From Batillaria attramentaria (taxonomy: Eukaryota; Mollusca; Gastropoda; Batillariidae): a stretch of 64,000 bases of DNA. A program made the translations under genes and the position numbers. The stretch lies in the NCBI GenBank assembly GCA_018292915.2, contig JACVVK020000215.1:580001-644000 (forward strand), in the 5' to 3' direction. Positions within the stretch are counted from its first letter, which is position 1. Every line of letters begins with the position of its first letter. Below, piece after piece: positions 12,401 through 23,600 of this stretch. A model generated the notes under the pieces. That model saw nothing but the letters and a program-made list of their open reading frames with translations. It did no database searches and was not told the origin of the DNA.

Positions 12401-15400
12401 CGGAAGTCCATACTAGAAAACTTTCAGCTGGGTAAGATCAATTCTTGCATGCAAACATCCACAGAGACCAATATATACATATATATACACCATAAAGGCT
12501 TGACAATACAAGAGTATCAAATGCAGCATGACAAAAATACCATAGCATGCCCATAGGATGTTCTTTTAGCATTGTGCATCCCTGTCTGTGCAGCGGCAAT
12601 GACGTAACACTGGTTCTCGATGGCTCGTGCTCTAAGCAACACCTCCCAGTGAGCCATGCCTGTGGTCTGTGTGAACGCTGATGGGTACGTAAGAATGTGT
12701 GCACCTTGCTGGGCCAGCACAAGTGACAGCTCGGGAAATCTTAGATCATAACACAAAGAAAGTCAAGAAAATATCCAACAGCTTTTTTTTTTTAAATCGC
12801 ACATAACTTTTTCCTGCCGTCAGGCTCAGAATAATTCTCATTAAACTTCACCTTCCTAGTGTAACTGTAAGCCTAGCATGTGTATAATTAAATGACAAAA
12901 ACTTATAAACAATGTCAGTTCAGCACAAAGTAGTCAAAATCTGTAAGCAGTGACTGGGCATACACCTGAAAAAAAATAGAATTAGGGTACATGTATAAAC
13001 TTCTTCAGGCTGGGGAACTGCTGAGGAAAAAAAAAGACTGAAACGTAGGCGGGGTTTCAGAGGCAGCGCCCTGCTGGGGAACCATGGGGCAATGCCCCAC
13101 TTCAAAAAACAAATTTCAGCATTTTTTTAAGGCATTTAGTGACATCTCCTGGCTCCCACAAGTGAAATACTGCCTTGGTACTGACATAGAAGTCTTGAAA
13201 AATGAAGTTAGACTGCTGTCCGGTATGGCATTGCAAGTATCGTGTTACATTACTGTGTGCACAACCCCCCCCCCCCCCCCCCCTCCCCGTTTCTTTTCTT
13301 TCGCTGAAATGTAGATTGTTTGGCTGAAAGGATAAGAAATTGGGCTGAAAATTGCCAAATGACTGAAAATTCCCCAGCCTGCTTCTTAAAGGCCCAATCT
13401 TTAAGACTTTTAGGCTTACAAATAGTTCTGTTTAGATAGAGCTGTTTCGGTGGTGTCTAGCATTGCACCACAGCCATTCGCACAGTGACAGCATCTCAAA
13501 AGGTGGGTACATTGTACTGTGCTACTTGAAGGAATTGACACTGCTAACACAAAGACTCAGCAAGAGGTTGGTACACAAGACCAACCACTTCGCAGAAGAA
13601 TTTGAAGTTATGACTGCACGTGCATGGTGACAACAGCACTGTATTGCATTGAGAGCTGTACTAAGATAGTGTATTTCAAGAAGCAAGCAAAACTGTTTCA
13701 AAACATAAATTGGCTTCTTTTGAGACCTGGTAAACATAATGATAACACATTCAATAATAATAATAATACATAGTTCTCATAGAGCGCTGCTGTCCAAATG
13801 CAAAGGACTCGCTGCACTTTAGGCCCCCCCCCCCCCCCTCCTCAATTTTCACACACTCTAGCATCCTATTTGGCAGGTGCAGCAACATCAGGCGACCAAA
13901 CGTACACATAGCAGACCCAGCAGGGGTTAAGCAACAAAAGCTTAACAGTAAAGAAAAGTCTTCAGATGGGATTTAAACATGGGCAGTAAAGGCTGAAGGT
14001 GGAGTTCGACTGGCAAGGAGTGCCAGACAGTCGGGGCCAAAAAGCTGAATGGTCGCTCTCTGACAGTTTTCATGTTACACCTCATAAATTGGAGAAGTTT
14101 TTCACTGCAAGTTTCCTCAGTAAGCATGCCAAATATATGTACAATCAGTGCAATGATGAGCAAGCCAAGGATACGGTGGATAAGGCAACATTGCCAACGG
14201 GTGTTGCCACAGGGGGGACAATCCTCTCGCCAGGCACAGTGTAGTCACTCTCATGGAGCCGCACACGCTTTTCCAGGTCAAGGTCAAAAAGGTGTGTTTT
14301 GTTGTAAGTGGCCCTGATCCTGCCTTGATCATCGATGATGACGTGGGTGTTGTACACACGCCCTGGATCACTTGCTGGTCCCTGTTGGGGGCAAAATGGT
14401 TTACGTTTAGATACATGTACTAGTATGAACATTCCTGCCCCAAAGAGACGCAAATAATAAAGCTGGCATACTGTCTCATATAATACACGTATTAATAATA
14501 ATGGCAGTGGCACTACATGTTATGACTATGACTAGTATGAGCTCTGGGTACCGTAATTGCAAAACAAAATAACTTGTAATGTTTATAAGATAAGAGCAGA
14601 TCCGACAAGCAAGCAAACTTAAAATAAAAAAAAAATATCACATCATTGTCGTTACTGATTAAAATACTAAACATACCAGTTATCTGTTCACAGTACTAGT
14701 GTCCCTCGCTGTCTCCCTCACACACACACACACACACACACTGACACACACACACGTCTGGGCCTTCACCCTCATCAAACCTTCTGATGGAAGCCACCAA
14801 CAGACAGCCACAGCCTATTTTCTTCAGCAACCTTGCGGAATCTGGTCATGATGTCTCCATCAAGTCTTTCTGCCATCTCAACAGACCTGAGCTTGGACTC
14901 CGCAATATAGTCACAGGCCTCTGGGAAAAACAGCATCTGTAGAAAGAGACAAAAACATGATTCAGAATAAGCAAAAGTATGAATGCTACAGCATAATAAG
15001 TTGATTCAACAGAAACAGGACACTGCAGTTACATTTTCGTTTGACCTTCTTTTTTTTTTCTTCTAAAAAATTGAAGACCAAGCAGAAACTGTCAGTTTTC
15101 CCATCCTTGTTTTGATCTATTCAAATTCAATCTACACAATCAACTCCTGACATTTGAAACACTTCATGCTGGCCAATAATTCTGATTATCTATACATCAC
15201 ATAGCAGGAACAGCATTACAAAAACAACAAAAACATCAACAACAAAAATCCAAATACCTGTACTCCTCTGGCTTTTGCCTTCTTAATCAAGGCATGACAC
15301 TGGGCAAAATTTTCCTCCTTTTCTGCTGTGCTGGTCATTTGGCAAACACCCACCAAAGGTCTTGCTCCTTCAGCGTGAGTGGCAAAATTTGACTTTGGCA

Positions 15401-15518
15401 AACCTGCTGCCATGACTGTGGGTCTAAAAACACGTCCACAGTTTTGGGGACTAAAACACGTGAGGTTCTCTCTTGCCAAACCATGCAGCAAAAAGCCTAG
15501 ATGTGTGGATACGCGCAT
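9404..15518 (-). CDS. NitFhit: NitFhit: nitrilase-like (Nit1) and fragile histidine triad (Fhit) fusion protein
   Basis: Nine minus-strand exons: 15518-15258, 14936-14781, 14381-14175, 12753-12541, 12038-11895, 11438-11321, 10749-10574, 10349-10281 and 9514-9404, giving 484 residues. An in-frame TAA lies 9 nt upstream of the start. Residues 1-40 could be a mitochondrial presequence. The nitrilase-superfamily part (about 45-325; the human orthologue is a deaminated-glutathione amidase) has the Glu-Lys-Cys triad: Glu93 in FFPEAC, Lys167 in YNKTHLFD and Cys209 in CYDLRFPE. The Fhit part (about 328-484) is a dinucleoside polyphosphate hydrolase with [14 protein letters not shown] and the histidine triad HVHVHILPR from residue 426. 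The fusion is known from flies and nematodes. Exon 5/6 borders (donor GTTCTC, acceptor before GACATT) are less certain than the rest. Two introns look U12-type. Confidence 0.93.
9527..10100. repeat. Four-copy diverged tandem repeat of about 120-130 bp in NitFhit intron 8
   Basis: Units begin near 9527, 9658, 9851 and 9973. Each opens with a form of ATGGTTTGTGTAGAATTNTG, then CTGNTTTTGACAT and GCAATGNTTTTATT. The second unit is lengthened by a retroposon tail at about 9742-9830. The copies are well diverged, so the array is old. Confidence 0.7.
9742..9830 (+). mobile_element. Short retroposon 3' tail ending in (ACTC)n
   Basis: A GC-richer block with AGCCGCGAATTAGCCCTTGT and GCGGTGTTACGCCCTAACTC ends in ACTCACTCACTC. 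It interrupts the second unit of the surrounding tandem repeat. It looks like the 3' end of a LINE or LINE-mobilised SINE; the family was not identified. Confidence 0.45.
10750..11320 (-). other. Candidate U12-type GT-AG intron 6 of NitFhit
   Basis: The donor reading down from 11320 is GTATCCTT and the branch region is a perfect TTCCTTGAC, followed after about 10 nt by AG at 10751-10750. The phase-1 junction rebuilds the conserved [11 protein letters not shown] of Fhit. Confidence 0.78.
11028..11182 (-). mobile_element. Old diverged copy of SINE family A
   Basis: On the minus strand the order is a GGGAGCTAGGATAGCCGAG head, GAGTTTGAGTCCCAGCT box B, TTGCCCCCATCTTTGA and GCTGTGGAAAAGGATGTTAA. 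It matches the younger copies elsewhere in the window in that order but with many substitutions. It lies in NitFhit intron 6. Confidence 0.6.
13010..13395 (+). repeat. Interspersed repeat of unknown class, copy 1
   Basis: About 380 bp is shared with 22535-22750 plus 24325-24500: GGCAGYGYCCTGCTGGGG, ACTGCCTTGGTACT, AAAAATGAAGTTAGACTG, then a pyrimidine-rich stretch and GGCTGAAAATT. Here the pyrimidine stretch is a C-run at 13265-13283. No coding frame is present. Confidence 0.65.
13750..14115 (-). mobile_element. LINE 3' end inside the NitFhit U12 intron
   Basis: The minus strand encodes the tail of a non-LTR reverse-transcriptase protein, [20 protein letters not shown] and [11 protein letters not shown] before the stop. 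A short 3' UTR follows, with GCAGCGAGTCCTTTGCATTT and GCAGCGCTCTATGAGAACTA, ending in a TAT/ATT repeat at 13753-13768. The same 3' UTR ending is seen at 54417-54488, so the two belong to one family. Confidence 0.82.
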
Positions 15519-16528
15519 CAGTTCTTATCAATCTCTGCCTTTATGCCACTCCAGGAAGAATGTTATGCCTCCTGTGGCGTGAACGTAGGAAATAGGATAT
15601 AAACTCAACTGATTCTGGCAACGATCTCTTAGTAAAAACAACACGTAACTGTGAAACCTAGGTGTGCATCTTACACTCAACTGATCACAGTGTCATGCGC
15701 CTTGGCTTTTGTTCACAGGTCGAATTTCACCCAGTTATATGTACATCTCTGGAAAGAAAAAGTATTTTCGCACAGTGTGCGATGCAGGTGAATCTTTTCT
15801 GACTGTAAAAGCCGGGTTTGAAGGGAGAGTCAGGTAGCAGGGAGACAAAACACAGCGGTCGCTATGACATCACATGATAGGAACAGTACAAATGGCTGAG
15901 TGGAGAGCAAAAATCGTGGACACGTGCAGTAACTCGTGGCAGGGCTGGCTGGCGACTGTCCAGTGAAGCGTAGCTCGCGGCTACTTATGCGCCGAGCGCC
16001 GGCCTACAAGAAAGTAACTGCCCGGCGTGCAGCAGAAAACAGAGCACGTGGACCAGCCGCAGCGGAATCTGTTTCTTAACACACGGAAAACTAATCACAG
16101 CGGGCGTAATATAACAACTAGAAACTTCAAACTTACTGCATCCAAAAGAGCATGAAAAGTACTTTAAGACTATGTAAGTTTAAGATCTCATCAAAACACA
16201 GGGAATTTCCTATCGCCGATTAAAGGCGAACAAAGCCTATGGCACAGAGCTGGCCGGAGAACAAAGAGGGTCCAAACCACTCGGCTACAGTATACAGAAC
16301 CGAAGTCTCCCAAAGAAACCTAATTAGTTTCGATTCCAAAGGTAAGCTCCGACGGCCTTGACTTTTGCAGAGTTCCGCTTCCGGAAGGGAAATCACTCTC
16401 ATAAAACGCTAGACAACCAAAATGCGTACGGCTTACGGAGTTCTTTTGTGATAAAACTATTTTCTGTAGCAACTTTTGTTGTCAAGGACATAGATTATAC
16501 GTAATACAGGAGTCAAAAAAGCTGAAAA
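15519..16528. promoter_or_regulatory. Divergent region between NitFhit and KIN17
   Basis: About 1 kb separates the two start codons, which face away from each other, so it probably carries both promoters. It is GC-richer around 15900-16100 than its surroundings. A conserved-looking element could not be picked out by eye, and no TATA box is clear. Confidence 0.5.
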
Positions 16529-18632
16529 ATGGGGAAGGATAAACCCGGCTTCCTGACCCCTAAAGCCATCGCAAACAGAATCAAAGCCAAGGGTTTACAG
16601 AAGCTGAGATGGTATTGTCAGATGTGTCAGAAACAGTGCCGAGACGAGGTAATTTTGTTTTGTTATTCAGAAAGTGCATCTTTGTTTTGGTAACTTGGGC
16701 TGTAACAGATTTTTGTTTGTATGATTTTTCCATTGGATCGCACATCACAGTTCTGTTTCCTTAAAACTGAACAGCAACTGGAGAAGAAGTCGAAAGGATC
16801 AATCAGTGTCAATTTTTTTTTGCTTTTCGGTGAATAATTGTAGCCAAAAAAGGAAGCTCAAATTACAGGACATTGCTACAAGGCTGTTAGAAAGTTTCTG
16901 TTTTGTAGATCTGTAATGAAGCGTACAAATATGTTATCATTATTTAGCTAGTATGATATATATTGCATTGCACTGTTTGCACCAATACAGTTTTAGTAAT
17001 ACGTTGTTTTCTTCTTTTTAAAGAATGGCTTTAAGTGCCACATGATGTCCGAGGCTCACCAGAGACAGCTGCTGCTGTTTGCGGAAAACCCTGATGAATA
17101 TGTCGACTCCTTTTCAAAGTGAGTTAAATTACGTAAAATATAAATTTTGTGGCAGCCGTCCAAAATTCTCATACCTTTCCAAGAACTGATTGATGCTTCT
17201 TGAAGGGATTCAAGATGGTGTATTGTATTTTATTGTATTGTACATGTATATGGAGATAAATTTGTGAAGTGCAGCAAGTGTAGTGTTTAATTTTAAAACC
17301 AGTGTGTTTATAAGTCAAAGGGAAGCAACTCCCTTCAACCCCTTGTGTTGAATTCCTTACTGTAAGTTACAAAAACAGTTGTTGGGTCTAATTTTGTGAC
17401 CCTTGTGTTTAATGTGATTTTTGGGGGTGGGGTACACCATATCCAAACCACACATTTACACATTTATGTGTGTATGATTTAGGAGGGTAGATCTCTCTTT
17501 GTGTTGTGCATGGCACGAGATGGTTGAAAAGTTGAAGTAGTTAGGAGACAGTAAGACAAACGCACAAAGTGACCTCTGTGTATTGTGCCTTTAGATATCA
17601 TGATAGTAAAGCTTTTCTGAAGAACATAGGTAGGAAAGTGGTAAGTGTGCCTACAACTGCAAGTATAAATGTTTGACTTCTGTTTTGCTGATTTATTATA
17701 CAGAGAATTTGAGGATGGCTATTGTGAACTCCTGAAACGTCGATTTGGAACCAAACGGGTACATGCAAACATTGTGTACCAGGAGTACATTGCGGACAGA
17801 GAACACGTGCACATGAACTCAACAATGTGGGAAACTCTGACAGACTTTGTGAAATGGCTCGGGCGTGAAGGTATAGATATATATATAATAATAATAATAA
17901 TAATGAGTATTGTATAGGCGCTTTACCCAATTTCATGAATCGGCTCAAAGCGCCGCGAACTGAACCCAACACGCACGCTCACGTGAATCACACGCATTCT
18001 CTCACACACTGGACATAAACACATTACAATCACGTGGTGCGAAGGGTCAGCACAGCTATTTAAATTTCGGAATTTAGAATTGCATTTATTTTTCAAATTT
18101 GGTGGGCTGAACATTTCCAAAGCAGAGGGGGAGGAAGCCGGAATACCCGGAGAGAACCCCCGACGATCGGCCCGAATGAACGGTGCCACATACGAGAAGG
18201 AAAAATTCTTTGCCCCAAATGGGACTCGAACCCCTGACCTCTCGCATTGGTGACAAGTCTCTTAACCACTAGACCACCGACCGCCCCAAAATAATCATTG
18301 GCTTGTTCTTTTTCCATATCAGTTATTCAGCTTTCAAGTGTGACTGTAGGATGCCTGACTATCCCTTCGCTTTTGTCTGTTTGTTTTGATATGGTTGATG
18401 CGTTTACTGTTATAGACACCCTGCAATTATTCAGTACTGTAGGTGTACACTATTCTAAACTCATTCCCAAGAAGTGTTTAGTGGTGACAACATTGCTTTA
18501 TCATGGGATGGATTCTTCATCACAGGAAAATGAACAAGATTCAGAAATTTGCAAACTATTCTAGCACACAGTTCAGCATTCTCTCTTTTTCTCTTGCTGA
18601 GCGTGTGCATGTCTGTGTGTGCATGTGTGTAC

Positions 18633-18663
<31 letters not shown>

Positions 18664-19094
18664 CGTGCATGCGTGCGTGCGTGCGTGCGTGCGTGCGTGT
18701 GTGTGTGTGTCACTGTTTCCCTGTGACTTGTTTATCGTGGTGCATCTGTTATCTCATCTTTGGAAAATAAAGCTAGTCAGTGTTTCTTACTCATTGTAAT
18801 CGTCTGTCTACAGGCAAGTGTGTGGTGGACTACACGGAGAAAGGATGGTTTGTACAGTACATTGACAGAGACCCAGAGACCATCAGGAAACAGGAGGCGT
18901 CGCGGGCGAAGGAGAAGATGGACATGGATGATGAGGAACGCACAGCACAGTTTATCCAGAAACAGATTGAGCGAGCTGCGGAAACAGGGAAACAGCATGC
19001 GGAAGTTGAATACACAGAACTGAAACGAGACGACGAAGGAGAGAAGGGTAATACTATATAGAGCTTCAGTTGGCAATAGTAAAAGCCTCCCCCC

Positions 19095-19125
<31 letters not shown>

Positions 19126-20395
19126 CTCTCCCCCCCCCCCCCCCCCCCCCCCCTTGATTTCACACATACCTGGTGGAAACAGACATTAAACTCCCAAACA
19201 TACACCCACCTGCAGCTTTATAAAGAAAATCGTATCCTGTCATGAACAAGGCTTGTTTCTGACTACAGTGTATTACACTGTTTCAGTGTGTGTGTGTGTG
19301 ATAACTGTAACCTTACTTTTGCGAGTAGGGCCAGATCAGTACTAATTACTATTCTTTGTAGTTGTACTGTTGTTCTTACTGTCTTTCTGTTTTGCAGTGA
19401 CATTCAGCTTATCCACAGCCAAAAAGGAAGAATCAAGTAAGAAGTGAGTACTATGTGCATATATTTCTGTCTCTTGTTGATGATTTTCACAAATCTGCTG
19501 CCATGACTCTGGATCTTAAGACACGTCCAAAAACTTTTGCTGTATGTAGTGTTTTCGCTTCTTCGGCTTCTGTATCTGGATGACCGCTAATGTAGTCATT
19601 TCCCGTGGTTCACTACTAGCTGATTATGTGTTGCTACTGTCAGGATGTGGTGTATGGCCGTTGAGGTGGTGCAAAGCAACCCATGCATTCAGACGAACCA
19701 TCCACGCACACTCATGCACACCATGCAGGAACAACAGGAACGACGAACAATATGCAGGTTACCAGTCAGGAGAACTGCAGGCAGAATGCTTGGGTTTAAT
19801 CCCTTGTAGAAGACACACACACACACACAAGCACACACACATGCACTCGTTTATCTGTTCATCATTCTCTCGCACACTCTCACATCAGTCATTGTCATGG
19901 TCACTGTATCATGGTGATTATGAGCCGATGACGACAGCACCATATTTGTGTAGTAGATTTCAACTGTGTCTGTATAGATCCCCTCAGGGCCAAAATTATT
20001 ACAGGCTTTTTCTTGTGCCATAGTCTTCGAAATCACCTTCATGGTGCGTATGCATATTGCTGACCCTGAGTACTGATTTCAACTTGCAGAAGCAGCGCAC
20101 CAGTCAGCAACCCCCTTTCAAAGCCAGCAGCCACAACACTTTTAGATCAGCCTTCCACCAGTAAAGCATCAGCATCATCAGCGTCTTCATCGTCAGAGGG
20201 GAAGAAGTCTGAGAAATCAGGGGACAAGAGGAAAGCCAAGTCAGCTCTTGACGAGATTATGGAGGTAAAAAAAAATGGCCCGCCTGGTTAGCAAAGCGTT
20301 GGTTGTCTCTCTTTGCTACGCACAACACACAGATCTCAGACACATACATGTATAAACATTTACACGCATAGACCCAGACACATAGACATACACAT

Positions 20396-20442
<47 letters not shown>

Positions 20443-20578
20443 ACACGCATAGGATCATCATCGCTCATGTCATACAGAAGATGCTTTAGTGTGTTTCCTC
20501 GTCTGAAGCACTTAAAACCATGCCAAGATGCACCAAATCGTACAGATTTTTAGTCTTAATTCTAAAATATTTCCTCCC

Positions 20579-20609
<31 letters not shown>

Positions 20610-23600
20610 GAAAGAAAGAAAAAAAAGATGTTTCCTCCTCAAAAGCACTTAAAATCATACAGAAACGCACCAGTTTGTACAGATTTTTAGTCTAGATCTA
20701 AATTTGTGAAAAAAATGCAGGGGAGCATGCATAATCTATTATTGTGTTTGCGTTGCAGAAGCGTTCTCGTGGTTTTCCACGTCCTCACTAAATAAATGCT
20801 ATACACTTTCCCCCCGTTTGGATCATGGACCATTTTATAGTTTAACTCTTTGACGACGGAGCGCAATTTCTGACACACGATTTCCTATAGGAAATCGTGT
20901 GTCAGAAATTGCGCTCCGTCGTCAAAGAGTTAAGTCAAGTCAAAAAAAGAAAAGAAAAAAAAAAGAAAAGAACAACGTAAGATGATATAATCATAACACA
21001 CACACATACATGTAAAATGATGAAAATAATGCTTTCACTGTCAATCTTTTGTTCTTTCTAGTACAGCAGTAAACTGTCAGCGTCTGACAGTGAGTGTCGT
21101 GACCTGTTTGAAAATGAAATGTGCCGTCTTTGTGTAGGTGGAGGAAAAGAAGAAGGAGAAACAGAACCGCAAGGACTACTGGCTGACAAAGGGTATAGTG
21201 GTCAAAGTCATGCTGAAAAGACTTGGGGAGAAGTACTACAAGAAAAAGGCCTATGTCAAGGTTGGCTTTGTTTCATGGTTTACGTTTGAGGGTCGTGAGG
21301 AAGGAACAAGAAGTGTACATTGAGTGATTTTTTTTTTTTTAACTTCGGTTTTAGATTGTAAGGCGCCTAGAGCTCGTTCCCGGGGGATAGGCGCCCTATG
21401 AATATTATTATTATTATTATTGCTTACATTTGTTGTAAAGAAAGTGAGGCTACATTCTGTTTCATGTGTATGTGCGAATCTGCTGTTTACTGCACCTACC
21501 ACTAACTGGTTGAAGAAAATAATTAAACCTTTAAAATTGAAAGAAAAAATTTGGGGGAAGAAAACGCAGTTCATGGGAAATCATTTTTAAACATTGGGAT
21601 CAAGATATGTAAGTTTAAAAAATTTAATAAAAAGTTCAGAAGTTTTCTTGCACACTCATTAATTTGTGATTGGTTTTCACAAAAGGCGGACAGAGGGTGA
21701 TTTGGGGCATGCAGAGTTTTTATCACTGAAAAGCGCAGAAAATAAAATAAACTTTCTTTTGGTATAAAAATGCTTTCTGCAGCCTGGTGTAAGCCTGAGA
21801 AACATTTGTTGAAAACTTGCTCTTGACAAGCGGCCATATTGAGAAAATGGCTGGTAAAGTGTGACATGTAAACCTTGCCAATGTGGTGTGGCTGTATTAT
21901 ATGCTCATAATATTATGCAGTATGTTTATTATGTTTATGTTTATTACCTACATTCAGCCTTGAAACTTTCACAGGAGGTGTATTAGTCGTTCAAGGACCC
22001 AAAAATGAAAAAAATCCTGGTTGCTAACTTTGATCTCCCACTGTTTTTTTGTTTTTTGTTTTTTTTCTTCTAATTTTCTCAGAAGTGGCTGGGTGACTTT
22101 TTCCCCCTTTTGTGGGAGCCCATCACATTATCAGGTTTGGCCACAGTCCCCACTCTGTTATTGGGCATTTGTTGCTTGTGACGTTTTACTCTGACACTTA
22201 CAACGTTCACTGTTTTTGTCTTGACAGGAGGTGCAGGACCTGTACACGGGCGTGATCAAGATGCTGGACAGCGGAGATGTGCTGAAGATTGATCAGACAC
22301 ACGTCGAAACAGTCATTCCGGCCTTAGGTTGGTGTCTTGAACAACCTTGTAGTTATTGGTCTTACTGTACTTTGCAGAAGGAAACAGTGGTAGAGCAGAG
22401 AACTTACGGAACTTTCTGTGATCATGATCAGTTCTTGGTAATGGAGCTATAGATTATATTCAGACTTGTATGTGTATGCCATTATCTTCATGCCATCATT
22501 GATATGTTTAGCCATCTTTTATGTAAATCTGTTAGGGCTTGGTATATGTGGATCAGGCTGGGAATTGCTGAGGAGAAAACAAGTACTGAAACCAATGAAA
22601 CCTGGGCCAGGGTGCAGAGGCAGTGTCCTGCTGGGGGACCATGGGGGCAATGTTCCACTTAAGAAAACAAATTTTAACATTTCTAAATGCATTTCGCAGC
22701 ACTTCCTGGCACCCAAAAGTAACATACTGCCTTGGTACTAGTATTGCCACGCAAGACTTCAACAAGGAGGAACAGCCCCGTCCTACAAAGTTGTTTCTCC
22801 AAACTTCATTTGATTTTGTCTGTTTTGTTGTTATTGTTGCCGGTTCTCCCCTCTCCAAGTTCTACCAATGACACTAGATCCTCTACGACCTCGACCTACT
22901 AGCCACGTGACTTGGGTTGGGACCGGGTGGGGGAAGAAGAGAGAGAGGGTGAGTGGGTGGATGTTCAGGAGTTTAACGTCCTTTTCCACCACATAAGGGT
23001 GATATCAAAGACAGGGCTACAAGAAAAAGGCCAGCACAAATATTTGGCCCCAGCGGCCGGGATTCGAACTCTCTGCCTAAGCATTGAAAGTCCAACGCTC
23101 TACCATTCGGCCACCCTGGCTCCCCAGAGAGAGAGAGAGAGAGAGGTCAGTTCCGTGAACTAAACATTTGACGTCAGCCTCAGGCAGGTCGTCATACAGA
23201 GAGAGAGAGAGAGATGACGTCAATTCCGTGAACTAAACTTTTGACGTCAGCCTCTAGCACTGAGATCGTCTGAGGATGCTTGTTCATGTCTTGTGATTTC
23301 CCTGTTGGCTTTGTGACTTCTCCGACTGAATTATTTTTCACATGAAATCTGGAAGATCTAGAGGGCTGATGAAATGTCGGAAGCAGTGACGATACTTGCA
23401 GATTTTGTCTGTGAACCAAACATTTGACGTCAGCCTCACGCTGCTCGTCTCACAGATGATACTTCTTCATATCTTGTGATTTCCTTGTTGCTTTTGTGAC
23501 TTCCGTGACTGAATTAATTTTGACATAAAATCTGGAAGATCTAGAGAGCTGATGAAACGTGGACTTAAGTGCCTTGGATTGTTCTTACGAAATTGCAAAA

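Larger units (their letters stand above)
12754..14174 (-). other. Candidate U12-type intron 3 of NitFhit, with TG terminus
   Basis: The donor at 14174 downward is GTATCCTT, the exact U12 consensus. TTTTCTTGAC, close to the U12 branch site TTCCTTRAC, lies 9 nt before the exon that starts TGTTATGAT (Cys209). The intron therefore ends in TG, not AG or AC. The next AG is about 24 nt past the branch point, would delete the catalytic CYDL residues and breaks the frame. The intron holds a repeat-family copy (13010-13395) and a LINE fragment. Confidence 0.65.

Noticed and set aside
12730..12740. AG at about 12731-12732 as the acceptor of NitFhit intron 3
   Set aside because: It lies about 24 nt past the branch site, would remove the catalytic Cys209 segment and puts the next exon out of frame.
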